Part shown: one piece after another, positions 17,894 through 25,590 of the stretch
How the letters are laid out: the number at the start of each line of letters is the position of its first letter
Position numbering within the stretch: the first letter of the stretch is position 1
Assembly: GCF_902506095.1 (NCBI RefSeq)
Contig: NZ_LR733293.1
Location: 1,319,103 to 1,383,102, forward strand
DNA length: 64,000 nt
Direction: 5' to 3'
Source of the DNA: Arthrobacter sp. 9AX
GTDB lineage: Bacteria > Actinomycetota > Actinomycetes > Actinomycetales > Micrococcaceae
Notes under the pieces: generated by a model
The model's input: the letters and a program-made list of their open reading frames with translations, nothing else
The model's database searches: none
What the model was told of the DNA's origin: nothing
Position numbers and translations under genes: made by a program

Positions 17894-18889
17894 GTGACTG
17901 CCCCCGTTTACCTGGACTGCGACACCGGCATCGACGACGCCCTCGCCCTGGCCTACCTGCTCTCCTCGCCTCTTGCTTCCGTGGTGGGCATCGGGACCGT
18001 GAGCGGGAACGTCAGTGCCGCCGTCGGCGCCCGGAACACTCTTAACCTGCTTTCGCTGGCCGGAGCCGCTTCAGTGCCGGTGGCCGTTGGTGCGCACGAT
18101 CCGCTCGCTGGTTCCTTTGGCGGCGGATCGCCGTGGGTGCATGGGGAGAACGGCATTGGGGAGGTTGTGTTGACGCCTTCTGCCGCTTCTGTTGCTGCGG
18201 AGTCCGCGGCGCAGATGCTGGTGCGGCTAGCCCGTGCTTACCCCGGTACTTTGCGGGTGGTGGCGATCGGGCCGCTGACGAATATCGCCGAGGCGTTGCG
18301 GCTGGAGCCTGCGCTGCCGTCTTTGGTGGAGTCGGTGACCGTGATGGGCGGGGCCGCGCTGGCGCCGGGGAACATCACGCCCGTGGCCGAGGCGAACATC
18401 TGGCACGACCCCGAGGCCGCCGCCCTGGTGCTGGCCGCCGACTGGGACGTGACCCTGGTGCCGCTGGACGTGACCATGGCGTCGGTGCTGGAGGAGCACC
18501 ACCGGCAGGTGTTGCTTTCTTCGGCGGCGCCGGTGCCGCAAGCGCTGGGGGAGATGCTGGGCTACTACTTCCGGTTCTACGAGGGCATCTACGGCCGGCC
18601 CTGCTCCGCGATGCACGATCCTCTTGCGGCGGCGCTCGCTGTTGGTGCCGTTAAGCCTGCTTTGGCACCGGTGGTGCGCGCCGCCGTCGACACCTCCGAC
18701 GGGCCCGGCCGCGGGCAGACCGTGTGCGACATGCGCGGGCTGTACGCGGGGTACCCTCCGGTGTCCGGCGCGCGGTGCCGGGTGGTCCTGACGCTGGAGG
18801 AGGACTTCGCGCCGCACCTGGTGGAGACGCTGCTGGGAGACTTCGAAAATGCTCCCCTGCCAGCGATATGCGACGCGGTCATCGCGTAG
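17894..18889 (+). CDS. Inosine-uridine preferring nucleoside hydrolase, module copy A
   Basis: About 331 residues, GTG start behind GAAGGA. The N-terminal YLDCDTGIDDALALAYLL holds the calcium-binding DxDxGxDD signature of the IunH/RihA family. VMGGAALAPGNITPVAEANIW and HDPEAAALVLAADW are the substrate-pocket and active-site segments. The enzyme cleaves the N-glycosidic bond of nucleosides to give base plus ribose. It lies 29 bp downstream of the transporter reading frame and is probably cotranscribed. Copy A ends differently from copy B over the last 25 residues. Confidence 0.92.
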   Translation: MTAPVYLDCDTGIDDALALAYLLSSPLASVVGIGTVSGNVSAAVGARNTLNLLSLAGAASVPVAVGAHDPLAGSFGGGSPWVHGENGIGEVVLTPSAASVAAESAAQMLVRLARAYPGTLRVVAIGPLTNIAEALRLEPALPSLVESVTVMGGAALAPGNITPVAEANIWHDPEAAALVLAADWDVTLVPLDVTMASVLEEHHRQVLLSSAAPVPQALGEMLGYYFRFYEGIYGRPCSAMHDPLAAALAVGAVKPALAPVVRAAVDTSDGPGRGQTVCDMRGLYAGYPPVSGARCRVVLTLEEDFAPHLVETLLGDFENAPLPAICDAVIA

Positions 18890-18921
18890 CCTTCCCTCCG
18901 GTTCGCCTTCCGGCTCGGCGT

Positions 18922-19104
18922 TCAGCGCTTTCGTGGAACGTTGGTGCGGACGTCGGCTGCCTGGGCTTCGTCCAGCAGCCACCGCTGGTACTTCGGATGA
19001 TCAGGGTATTTTTTCCGGAGATATTCACGAACGACCAGTCCGGGGCGCTGCTCATCGGTGTAGCCCAACTCGCGAGCCAGTTCCACGGGTGTGTAAGTAG
19101 CCAT
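18922..19104 (-). CDS. Small hypothetical protein (60 aa)
   Basis: 60 residues, ATG start, no clear Shine-Dalgarno. The protein is charged and helical (TPVELARELGYTDEQRPG then VVREYLRKKYPDHP) with the look of a small DNA- or protein-binding helix bundle. Codon use is normal for the region and no longer ORF competes on the other strand. It sits between the nucleoside hydrolase and the GntR gene of copy A and is absent from the corresponding place in copy B, where those genes are only 94 bp apart. Function unknown. Confidence 0.5.
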   Translation of the reverse strand: MATYTPVELARELGYTDEQRPGLVVREYLRKKYPDHPKYQRWLLDEAQAADVRTNVPRKR

Positions 19105-19163
19105 GGCTCAGTGTATGCGTGACCGGTAAGGACGAACGGGACGCATCAGCCCTGCTGCCCGTG

Positions 19164-19946
19164 TCAGGACTGGAACTGCTGCATCACCGAAAGGTGCCCT
19201 GCCTTGGCGGACACCAGGCACTTGGCCAGGTAGAACGGCCGGTTGCCGTTCCACACGTACTGGGTCAGGACCAAAACCGGGTCGGACGGGCGCAGGTCCA
19301 GCAGCTTCGCGCGGCTGGGGCCCACCTGGCTGAGGCTGATCTGGCACTCGCCCGGCCCGGCCAACCTGCCCAGCTGCTTGTTGAGCGCGGCCAGCAGGGT
19401 GCTGCCGCCGTCGTCCTCTATCTCAAGCGGCGCGGCGGGGCCCTTGCCGAAGCTGACCGGCTGGGCAGTGACGTTCTCCTGCAGGTGGGCGATCGCCTCG
19501 CCGGCGCGGATCAGGACCGATTCCCAGAGCCAGCAGTCGGTGCCGGGCTCAACGCCGATGCCGGGGGCGACGAATTCGGACGCCGCCTGCCGGACCACCT
19601 GGGTGCGTTTGACCTCCGCCGGCTGGCCCGGGCTGCCGAGGACTTCCTCGAACGGCTGGATGCGTTCGATGCCGATGCGGGGGAGGGTGTCCGAGACGAA
19701 GCGTCCGACGCCGCGCCGCGCCCTGATGAGGCCGTCCTCCTCGAGCAGCATGAGGGCCTCCCGGACCACGGTGCGGCTGACCTTCATGTCCGTGCCGAGT
19801 TCGGTTTCGGTGGGGATCATGGAGCCGGGGGTGAGGAGGCCGTTGCGGATTGCTTCGGCGACCCGCGAGTACACCGCGACGCGGAGGGGCGCGCCGGGCT
19901 GGGCGGCCACCGGCTGGGACAGGAACCGGGCGGCGTCCTGGTGCAC
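19164..19946 (-). CDS. GntR/HutC family regulator with UTRA domain, module copy A
   Basis: 260 residues. Winged helix at about 21-90, with recognition sequence TELGTDMKVSRTVVREAL and wing DGLIRARRGVGRFV. A UTRA effector domain covers about 110-255 (CWLWESVLIRAGEAIAHLQENV, ending in VLTQYVWNGNRPFYLAKCLV). GTG start behind GAGG. HutC-type regulators sense small sugars, phosphorylated sugars or related ligands. Its constant linkage to the module makes it the likely repressor acting at the GTTGT-ATA-ACAAC site. Copy B carries a nearly identical protein. Confidence 0.9.
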   Translation of the reverse strand: MHQDAARFLSQPVAAQPGAPLRVAVYSRVAEAIRNGLLTPGSMIPTETELGTDMKVSRTVVREALMLLEEDGLIRARRGVGRFVSDTLPRIGIERIQPFEEVLGSPGQPAEVKRTQVVRQAASEFVAPGIGVEPGTDCWLWESVLIRAGEAIAHLQENVTAQPVSFGKGPAAPLEIEDDGGSTLLAALNKQLGRLAGPGECQISLSQVGPSRAKLLDLRPSDPVLVLTQYVWNGNRPFYLAKCLVSAKAGHLSVMQQFQS

Positions 19947-20074
19947 GTTATGCCTCGCTTTGTGGTGTCGGGTCCGGGGATTTCCAGCCTAGTGCAACGT
20001 CCGACGCGTTTGTTGGACAAGCGGACGCGGCTCCACCCTGCCTCGGGCGCCGGGAACCGCGGTCGCCAGGTCCC

Positions 20075-20842
20075 TTAGCCAGGACTTCCGCGCAGTACGT
20101 CCACGTGGACATGATCCAGGTGACGAAGGATCTCGTTGGCGGGTGCGGGTGCGTCGTAGTTCCCCCATTGCCCCCGTGAGCTGTGGGCGCTCCAGAACCG
20201 GTCGTCGAAGATGACGTACTGGACGTCCAGGTCCTCCGCGTGAGCGACGAGCCAGTGCGCGAGGATCCAGCCCTGCCGCCGGTTCTCCTCGGTGATGGGA
20301 CGGAAGAAGATGTCGATCGCCCGGCCGTCGTAGTGCGTCGAGTCGGCTCCGTGCCCCTGGTCCACGCCACCCGGGGCGAACCCGCCCAGGCTCTGCCCGC
20401 CGAACACCCCGGCCATCGCCGCGCGCAGCTGCTCGGCGCGGGGCGTCAGGCCGCTCGGGCCTGCCTGCTGTTCCTGCAGGTCACTGGCTGCCGAACCCCG
20501 GCAGGCCAGGACAGGACCGGCGTCTCCGGGAGGCCCGTCGGCCAACCGCTGCAACACCGCCGGGTCAATTCCGGCGGTGTCCGGACCGGCCATTCCACGG
20601 GCGAGCAGCGCCACCGCCGTGGTGGCCCGCTTTGCCGCATCACGGTCGAGTCCCACCTCCCCGTCCGCAGTTTGGACCACGCACTCCGGGCGCAGCACCA
20701 GCGAGCCGTCCGCAGTGCGCAACCCACTCAGTAGACCGGGCCCGAGGAGCGCCAGCACGGACGCAAGGGCTCCGAGGACGACAAGGCCCAGGAGCAACCG
20801 ACGGGTGCGGTGCCGGCTGCCTGGCCTCGGGTTGCCGGTCAT
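20075..20842 (-). CDS. Membrane-anchored ARB_07466-type protein, LAS metallopeptidase-like
   Basis: 255 residues. A basic N-terminus precedes one membrane segment (about 15-38), so the domain lies outside the cell. The C-terminal half has STHYDGRAIDIFF (H170, D177) and HLDHVHVDV (H244, H246), the spacing of LAS/M15-type zinc peptidases (HxxxxxxD ... HxH) that act on peptidoglycan. The family is also known as ARB_07466-like C-terminal domain. Two outer cysteines (54 and 114) may form a disulfide. A cell-wall role is likely but not shown. It lies 38 bp downstream of the DUF4386 gene, same strand. Confidence 0.75.
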   Translation of the reverse strand: MTGNPRPGSRHRTRRLLLGLVVLGALASVLALLGPGLLSGLRTADGSLVLRPECVVQTADGEVGLDRDAAKRATTAVALLARGMAGPDTAGIDPAVLQRLADGPPGDAGPVLACRGSAASDLQEQQAGPSGLTPRAEQLRAAMAGVFGGQSLGGFAPGGVDQGHGADSTHYDGRAIDIFFRPITEENRRQGWILAHWLVAHAEDLDVQYVIFDDRFWSAHSSRGQWGNYDAPAPANEILRHLDHVHVDVLRGSPG

Positions 20843-20879
20843 CGTGGGGTGCCCCTTCGGTTGCTGGATGCTGCCTTGC

Positions 20880-21620
20880 TTATTGTTTCAAACCCGGCGC
20901 CGTGCCGCGGCCCGAGCGGACCAGGATGCAGACGCCCAGCGCCGCCACCCACAGTCCCCACCCCGTACTGCCAATCAGGCCCGCAAGGTCCCACACCGGG
21001 AAGCCGGGAACGGCGGTGGCCATGATGTCGCCCTGGTTCAGCAGGTACAGAAAGCTGACGAGCAGTCCCGCAGCACCGAGCCAGCGCGGAAGGATCCCGG
21101 TGCGCAGAATGACCACGCTGAGGATGACCGACCAGCCGATCACCAGCAGTTGGCCCAGATGCTCGCCCAGCAGCGCCCCGCCGAACTGGTGCTGGGCGAT
21201 CCAAGCCGCTTCCACCGCGGCACGCGCGGCGGGATCGCCTGCCACGTAGGAGGCGGCCAGGGGCGGGACGACGAACACCCAGCGCAGGAACCCGATCAGC
21301 GACAGCAAAACGGAGGCGGCGCCAACCCAGGTGGCCACCCGCACGGCCGGATGGTCGCGGAGGCCCAGCGAGGCGGGCAGCAGGAGGACCGGTATGGCCA
21401 GGAGACCATAGGTCCACGCGGTGGCGAACCAGGTCCACACCAGCCCCGCTCCGCCGGCGTCGAAGGCGGGCAGCACAACACTGGCCGGTTCCCGCAGGAT
21501 GTCCGGCCAGTCGAACGTTGCCGACAGGACGGTGGCGGCCGCGGCGAACGCCAGCGCGCTCACCACGAACAGCACGCCGGTCACCCGCGGCGTGGTGTTG
21601 TCACTGGTATTGGTTGCCAT
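20880..21620 (-). CDS. DUF4386-like integral membrane protein
   Basis: 246 residues with six or seven hydrophobic segments: VTGVLFVVSALAFAAAATVL, YGLLAIPVLLLPASLGL, VGAASVLLSLIGFLRWVFVV, LGQLLVIGWSVILSVVIL, WLGAAGLLVSFLYLL and a final WGLWVAALGVCILV. The HQFGGALLGEHLGQLL loop and overall pattern resemble DUF4386. Function unknown. The start ATG is clear but its ribosome site is weak. Same strand as the hemerythrin gene 33 bp upstream. Confidence 0.72.
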   Translation of the reverse strand: MATNTSDNTTPRVTGVLFVVSALAFAAAATVLSATFDWPDILREPASVVLPAFDAGGAGLVWTWFATAWTYGLLAIPVLLLPASLGLRDHPAVRVATWVGAASVLLSLIGFLRWVFVVPPLAASYVAGDPAARAAVEAAWIAQHQFGGALLGEHLGQLLVIGWSVILSVVILRTGILPRWLGAAGLLVSFLYLLNQGDIMATAVPGFPVWDLAGLIGSTGWGLWVAALGVCILVRSGRGTAPGLKQ

Positions 21621-21653
21621 GATGCCCGCCGCCGCGGATCCAGCCGGCCCGGA

Positions 21654-22379
21654 CTACAGCGTCTCGGGGATGGGGCGTCCGGGGAAGAGCGTGGCGTACT
21701 GCTTCCGGTACAGTCTGCGCCCGAAGAGGCGGTAGGCGAGGCGGACCGGCGCGGGGATCTCCTTGAACAGTTCCTTCCGGTCCGCGGGCGGATTCGCGGC
21801 CAGCACCATCCCGAGGTAGCCCACCAGGAACTTCTTATCCAGCTGGTCGATGCCGTGCTGCCCTGCCGCGTCCATTTCCTTCTCGGTGATCACCCTGTCC
21901 GCGGCGGGCATCACCTCGGTGACCTCGCGCCGCAAATGGACGTTGAGGACCGCCGCCAAGTCCTCGTAGCGGGCGGCGAGGTCAGCGCCCGACTCTTCGT
22001 CCGCCGCCGCCATCCACCGCAGGCGGACCGGCTCGATAGCCTCGAGCCGCTGTGTCACCTGCCGGTGCTGCTCCAGCATCTGCGCCACGTGCAGCGCACA
22101 GGCCGGGGCACGTTGCTCCAACTGCGGGTATAGAAGCAGGTCCTCGCCCTCGTGGTGGATGTGGAGCACCTTGTCGAAGTTGCCGAGGACTTCCCCCACG
22201 TACGCGGCGCGGGCAGTGTCCCCGGCGGTGACGGAGCGCACCAGTCCGGGTGCCTCACCGTAGGCCCAGAGGAAGAAGCGGTGAATGCGGCGCATGCGCG
22301 GCGTCCCGGTACACAGGACAGGCCCCGGTGGCAGGGGAGCAGCGGTTTCGCCGGGCCGCATGGTGAAGAAATCGGTCAT
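21654..22379 (-). CDS. Hemerythrin domain-containing protein
   Basis: 241 residues. Iron-ligand pattern of HHE proteins: an early His (RIHRFF, about 33), HHEGEDLLLYPQL (H74, H75, E78), EQHRQV (about H105) and HLRREVTEVMP. It is predicted to be a four-helix di-iron protein that binds oxygen or nitric oxide, or takes part in redox stress response. The C-terminal 60 residues (RKELFKEIPAPVRLAYRLFGRR) are seen in actinobacterial members. No regulatory site was recognised. Confidence 0.85.
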   Translation of the reverse strand: MTDFFTMRPGETAAPLPPGPVLCTGTPRMRRIHRFFLWAYGEAPGLVRSVTAGDTARAAYVGEVLGNFDKVLHIHHEGEDLLLYPQLEQRAPACALHVAQMLEQHRQVTQRLEAIEPVRLRWMAAADEESGADLAARYEDLAAVLNVHLRREVTEVMPAADRVITEKEMDAAGQHGIDQLDKKFLVGYLGMVLAANPPADRKELFKEIPAPVRLAYRLFGRRLYRKQYATLFPGRPIPETL

Positions 22380-22531
22380 CGGAAGGTCCCCTATCGCTCG
22401 TCATTCCAGACCAGGACCTCTCCCCGGGCAGCATCGTACCGCCTGCCCAAGGGCCCAAACAATGGCCGCTGCCACCGGCCCGGCTGAACACCAGCAACGC
22501 CGTCCGGTAGCTCCCCGGAAGTCCGCCGGAG

Positions 22532-23335
22532 TCAGCCGGTCCGGGATTCGGTGGCCGCGTGCTTGTTCTTCGATTGTTCTTCCGCGGCCGCCCAGTGCCG
22601 GTGGAGTCCCTCGGCCAGCCGCTGCGGCTCGGACAGGTGTGGCGGGTCAAAGTGGTGGCGCCTGGGGAAGACCTCCAAATGGAAGTCGGGGAAGAATACC
22701 CTCGCCAGCCGGGCCGCCATCTCGCCGTAGTCGTCCGGGTTGCTCAGGCCGCCGAGCGCGTAGAACACCGGCTTGCTGAAGGCGGCCAGCCTCGACCTGT
22801 CCAGATCGTACGTTCTAAACGCCTGCAGGAACGCCCTGATCCCGGCCGGCCGCTGAGCCATCCACGGCGGCGGGGGACCCGGCTCCGGTGGCGGAAGGGC
22901 GACGTCGGGCCTCACCGTCAGCCTCATGAAGGCGGGAATGAACTCCTCCGGCGGAAGCTCCTCCAACTGCTCGTACTGTTTCCGGTACTCGCTGTAGGAG
23001 TGGCTCCAGTCCCAGTTCCCTGCCCAGGCCGGCTCCAGCAGGGCCAGGCTCTGCAGCCGTTCCGGATGGTGGGCAGCGAACGCCAGCGCAACCGTGCCCC
23101 CGTGGGAATAGCCAACCAGGTGGAACGTCTGCCAGCCCCGGGCATCGGCTACACGAACGACGCCGTCCACCTCCGTGCCCAGGCTCCAGCCGGCGGGCGG
23201 GCCGCCGTCCTTGTACAGCTCAAGTTCCTTGGCGACGGGCTGCACATCCGGCCCGAGGGCTTCTATCAGGGCTTCATAGGCCAGGTGCGCCGGGAGCACG
23301 GCGCCGGGAAGCAGGATGGCCCGCATCGGTTCCAT
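22532..23335 (-). CDS. Alpha/beta hydrolase
   Basis: 267 residues with the nucleophile elbow GYSHGG (S77) after the strand TFHLV, and PRRHHFDPPHL near residue 240 as the probable catalytic His region. The N-terminal LLPGAVLPAHLAY carries the oxyanion loop. Soluble, no signal peptide. Substrate unknown. It is divergent from the small membrane protein at 23547. An ATG three codons further in (23326) is a possible alternative start. Confidence 0.83.
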   Translation of the reverse strand: MEPMRAILLPGAVLPAHLAYEALIEALGPDVQPVAKELELYKDGGPPAGWSLGTEVDGVVRVADARGWQTFHLVGYSHGGTVALAFAAHHPERLQSLALLEPAWAGNWDWSHSYSEYRKQYEQLEELPPEEFIPAFMRLTVRPDVALPPPEPGPPPPWMAQRPAGIRAFLQAFRTYDLDRSRLAAFSKPVFYALGGLSNPDDYGEMAARLARVFFPDFHLEVFPRRHHFDPPHLSEPQRLAEGLHRHWAAAEEQSKNKHAATESRTG

Positions 23336-23546
23336 GGCAGAACCCTACGCCGCCACCGGAAGTGTGCAAGGGGTGCCGTGCTTTACGGACCTGGCCTGCG
23401 GCAACGGTATCGTTGGGGTAGGGGTAGGCCGTACCGGTCAGTCCTACACCGGTGTCCAGGTTGACCGCGGCCAGGCCGAGCAACAGCACGTCTCCGGTGT
23501 CCGCGTTTGATGGCGTTCCCGTCATCCCCACCGAGGAGTACGACTG

Positions 23547-24134
23547 TTGAGCAACGCCGGCGAATGGGCTGCCAGGCTTAAGGCATTCCACGAAAAACAG
23601 CTGGACCGTCCGCGCAAGCTGTACAGGATCGGCCGCACCAAAATGGTGGTCACCGGTGGTCAGGCGGCCTCCACAGCGGGCGCAGCCGTGGCCTTTGTTG
23701 CCGTTGATTCCCCCGGCTGGCTGTTACTGGCCGCAGTGGCCGGCGGGTTTTTCGGTGGAAAGTACCTGTACCCGGTCCCGCGGAACAGTGCCGCCGTCCG
23801 GGGTGGCTCCAGTGCGGTGGGCGGGCACCCGATGGTGGGCGCAGGCGCCGGGCAGGCCCACCTTTCCCTGCCGGACGCGCCGGAATTCGCGGCAACCGCT
23901 GCCCGTTATGACCTGCTGAAACGCCGCTGGCTCAGCTACGAGGTGGACCCGCAGAAACAGCTGGATTACCCGGCGATGTGTGATGCTTCGCTCCCGGCAA
24001 CGTCGGCCATGATCAAGGCCATGCGCGTTGCCGACCAGGCACGCACCGCAGGCGACCCCGCTGAGTACAAGCTCGCCGTCGACAGGTTCTCCCAGGCGTT
24101 GCTGACAGCGGAGCAGGCCGCCGGCGTTCCGTAG
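23547..24134 (+). CDS. Hypothetical membrane protein
   Basis: 195 residues, TTG start behind GAGGAG. A hydrophobic hairpin at about residues 38-75 (AGAAVAFVAVDSPGWLLLAAVAGGFFGGKYL) is followed by a soluble helical domain with many Ala, Asp and Arg residues. No family recognised. The stop lies one base from the convergent stop of the GAF regulator. Function unknown. Confidence 0.65.
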   Translation: MSNAGEWAARLKAFHEKQLDRPRKLYRIGRTKMVVTGGQAASTAGAAVAFVAVDSPGWLLLAAVAGGFFGGKYLYPVPRNSAAVRGGSSAVGGHPMVGAGAGQAHLSLPDAPEFAATAARYDLLKRRWLSYEVDPQKQLDYPAMCDASLPATSAMIKAMRVADQARTAGDPAEYKLAVDRFSQALLTAEQAAGVP

Positions 24135-24135
24135 C

Positions 24136-25419
24136 TCAACTGCACAGCGCAGCGGAAGCGCGGAACGCTACATAGCGGGGATCATCCCGTCCCACCAGCT
24201 GTCCCAGCGCTTCCACAGCCTCCGTGTCCGCGGACCCCATGTCCGTGGACAGCCACCGCATCAGCAACCCGGCATTGCCGCTGGACCGCACCGCCGAGCC
24301 AACCGCCAGGTCCAGCTGGTCCCGCAGCAATTGCACGGCCAGGACTCCGGAGCGGCTCAGCAGGGGAGCGGCGTAGGCGTCCAGCGCCTCTGCCACCCGT
24401 CCCTCGCGCAGCAGCCGCAGCACCCGGCCCGAGTCAGAACACCCGGCCACGCCGGCAGCAAGCCGGTACGGGTTGGACTCCACAGCATCACCAAGCATGG
24501 ACCGGACCCGGAACATTTCGGTCCGGATGGCCTGCGGTGTGCCCGCGTCGCCATGCAGCTCATACGCCAGCTCTTCCGCGCTCCACCCTTGCGACCGTGA
24601 ATCCAGCAGCGCCAGGATCTCCGCCCGGCGCAACGTCAGCGGCACCCGTCTCCCGTCGGCAAACACCGCGGCAGGCCGGTCGCCCAGGAGCTCCAGCCGC
24701 TGCACCGCAACACGAGGCGGGACAGGCTGCCGGGACGCACGCACGGAAGCCGAAGCACCCGGGGAGGCGCCGCCGTCGGGCGTTCCCAGCAGCGACTCCG
24801 CCACCCGGACGGCGCACCGCACCATCCGCAGCGTGTCTGCGCTGATGGTATCCAGCGGGCCGGAAACGTCGAGCACACCCAGCAACGCACCCGTCAAAGG
24901 GTCCGTGATGGGCGCGGCCGTGCAGGCCCAGTCGTGGTGGGTTCGGACCAGGTGTTCGGCGGAGAACAGCTGCACCGGCCCGCCGGTGACCAACGCCTCG
25001 CTGATGGCGTTGGTGCCGATCCCGGCCTCGGACCAGTCCGCCCCTTCGGAAAACTCCAGCCGGTCCGCCCGCCGCAGCACCTCCCGGCTGCCCACCCGCC
25101 ACAGGATCTCGCCGCCGGCATCGGTGAGCACCAGCAGGTGCCGGCCGGAACTGGAATCATCGGCCAGCAGGTCCTGCAGCGCCGGCATCACCCGCTGCAG
25201 CCGGTGCGCCCGCCGCAGCTGGACCACCTCGGACGGATCGTGCAGGTGCCGCGGGCTGTGCTGGTCCGGGCTGATCCCCAGCGCCATGGACCGGCGCCAC
25301 GATTCCGCCAGCGGTGTGGGGATCTCCGGGCGCGGCACACCGGACATCACCAGCTCGTGGGCGCGGCGCAGGGCACGCGCGTACTTCGCCGGGTCTGAAA
25401 ACCTCAGGCCGTAGTCCAC
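24136..25419 (-). CDS. GAF-domain transcriptional regulator (AcoR-like sensor, OmpR/SARP-like HTH)
   Basis: About 427 residues from the GTG at 25419, preferred over 25470 because GGAGGAG precedes it. The N-terminal part has PLAESWRRSMALGISPDQ, then a GAF domain with EGADWSEAGIGTNAISEAL and HDWACTAAPITDPLTGALLGVLD, the pattern of AcoR/DhaR-type sensors. The C-terminal part has a winged helix (LTLRRAEILALLDSRSQGW, then TEMFRVRSMLGD) and a helical tail. No AAA+ domain is present. It is divergent from the flavin monooxygenase and butanediol dehydrogenase genes and probably activates them in response to acetoin, diacetyl or a related ketone. Confidence 0.82.
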   Translation of the reverse strand: MDYGLRFSDPAKYARALRRAHELVMSGVPRPEIPTPLAESWRRSMALGISPDQHSPRHLHDPSEVVQLRRAHRLQRVMPALQDLLADDSSSGRHLLVLTDAGGEILWRVGSREVLRRADRLEFSEGADWSEAGIGTNAISEALVTGGPVQLFSAEHLVRTHHDWACTAAPITDPLTGALLGVLDVSGPLDTISADTLRMVRCAVRVAESLLGTPDGGASPGASASVRASRQPVPPRVAVQRLELLGDRPAAVFADGRRVPLTLRRAEILALLDSRSQGWSAEELAYELHGDAGTPQAIRTEMFRVRSMLGDAVESNPYRLAAGVAGCSDSGRVLRLLREGRVAEALDAYAAPLLSRSGVLAVQLLRDQLDLAVGSAVRSSGNAGLLMRWLSTDMGSADTEAVEALGQLVGRDDPRYVAFRASAALCS

Positions 25420-25590
25420 CGTCTCCTCCTCACCCCCGGCGTCCTTACCGGCAGTGCCCGTGTAACGCACTTGTTACCCCCGCCGCGTTCCAATAGTGAT
25501 GCAGCTCACGACCGCCCCAGCATACCGCAGGGACACCGGCGGGAGGGGGCCGCCCGGACCACCTGAGGGACCGCACACAAAGGAGTGGAG

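Larger units (their letters stand above)
14848..19946. repeat. Nucleoside-salvage module, copy A of a dispersed duplication
   Basis: Five genes in the order GNAT, ribokinase, MFS, nucleoside hydrolase, GntR occur here and again at 59282 to the window end, in the same orientation about 44.4 kb apart. Long runs of DNA and protein are identical, including the intergenic operator, but many silent differences and end divergences show the copies are not recent. Copy A alone has a 60-codon gene between the hydrolase and the regulator, and a frameshifted transporter. Confidence 0.9.

Noticed and set aside
20577..22133. 518-codon plus-strand open frame
   Set aside because: Shadow of three minus-strand genes with membrane, hemerythrin and peptidase motifs.
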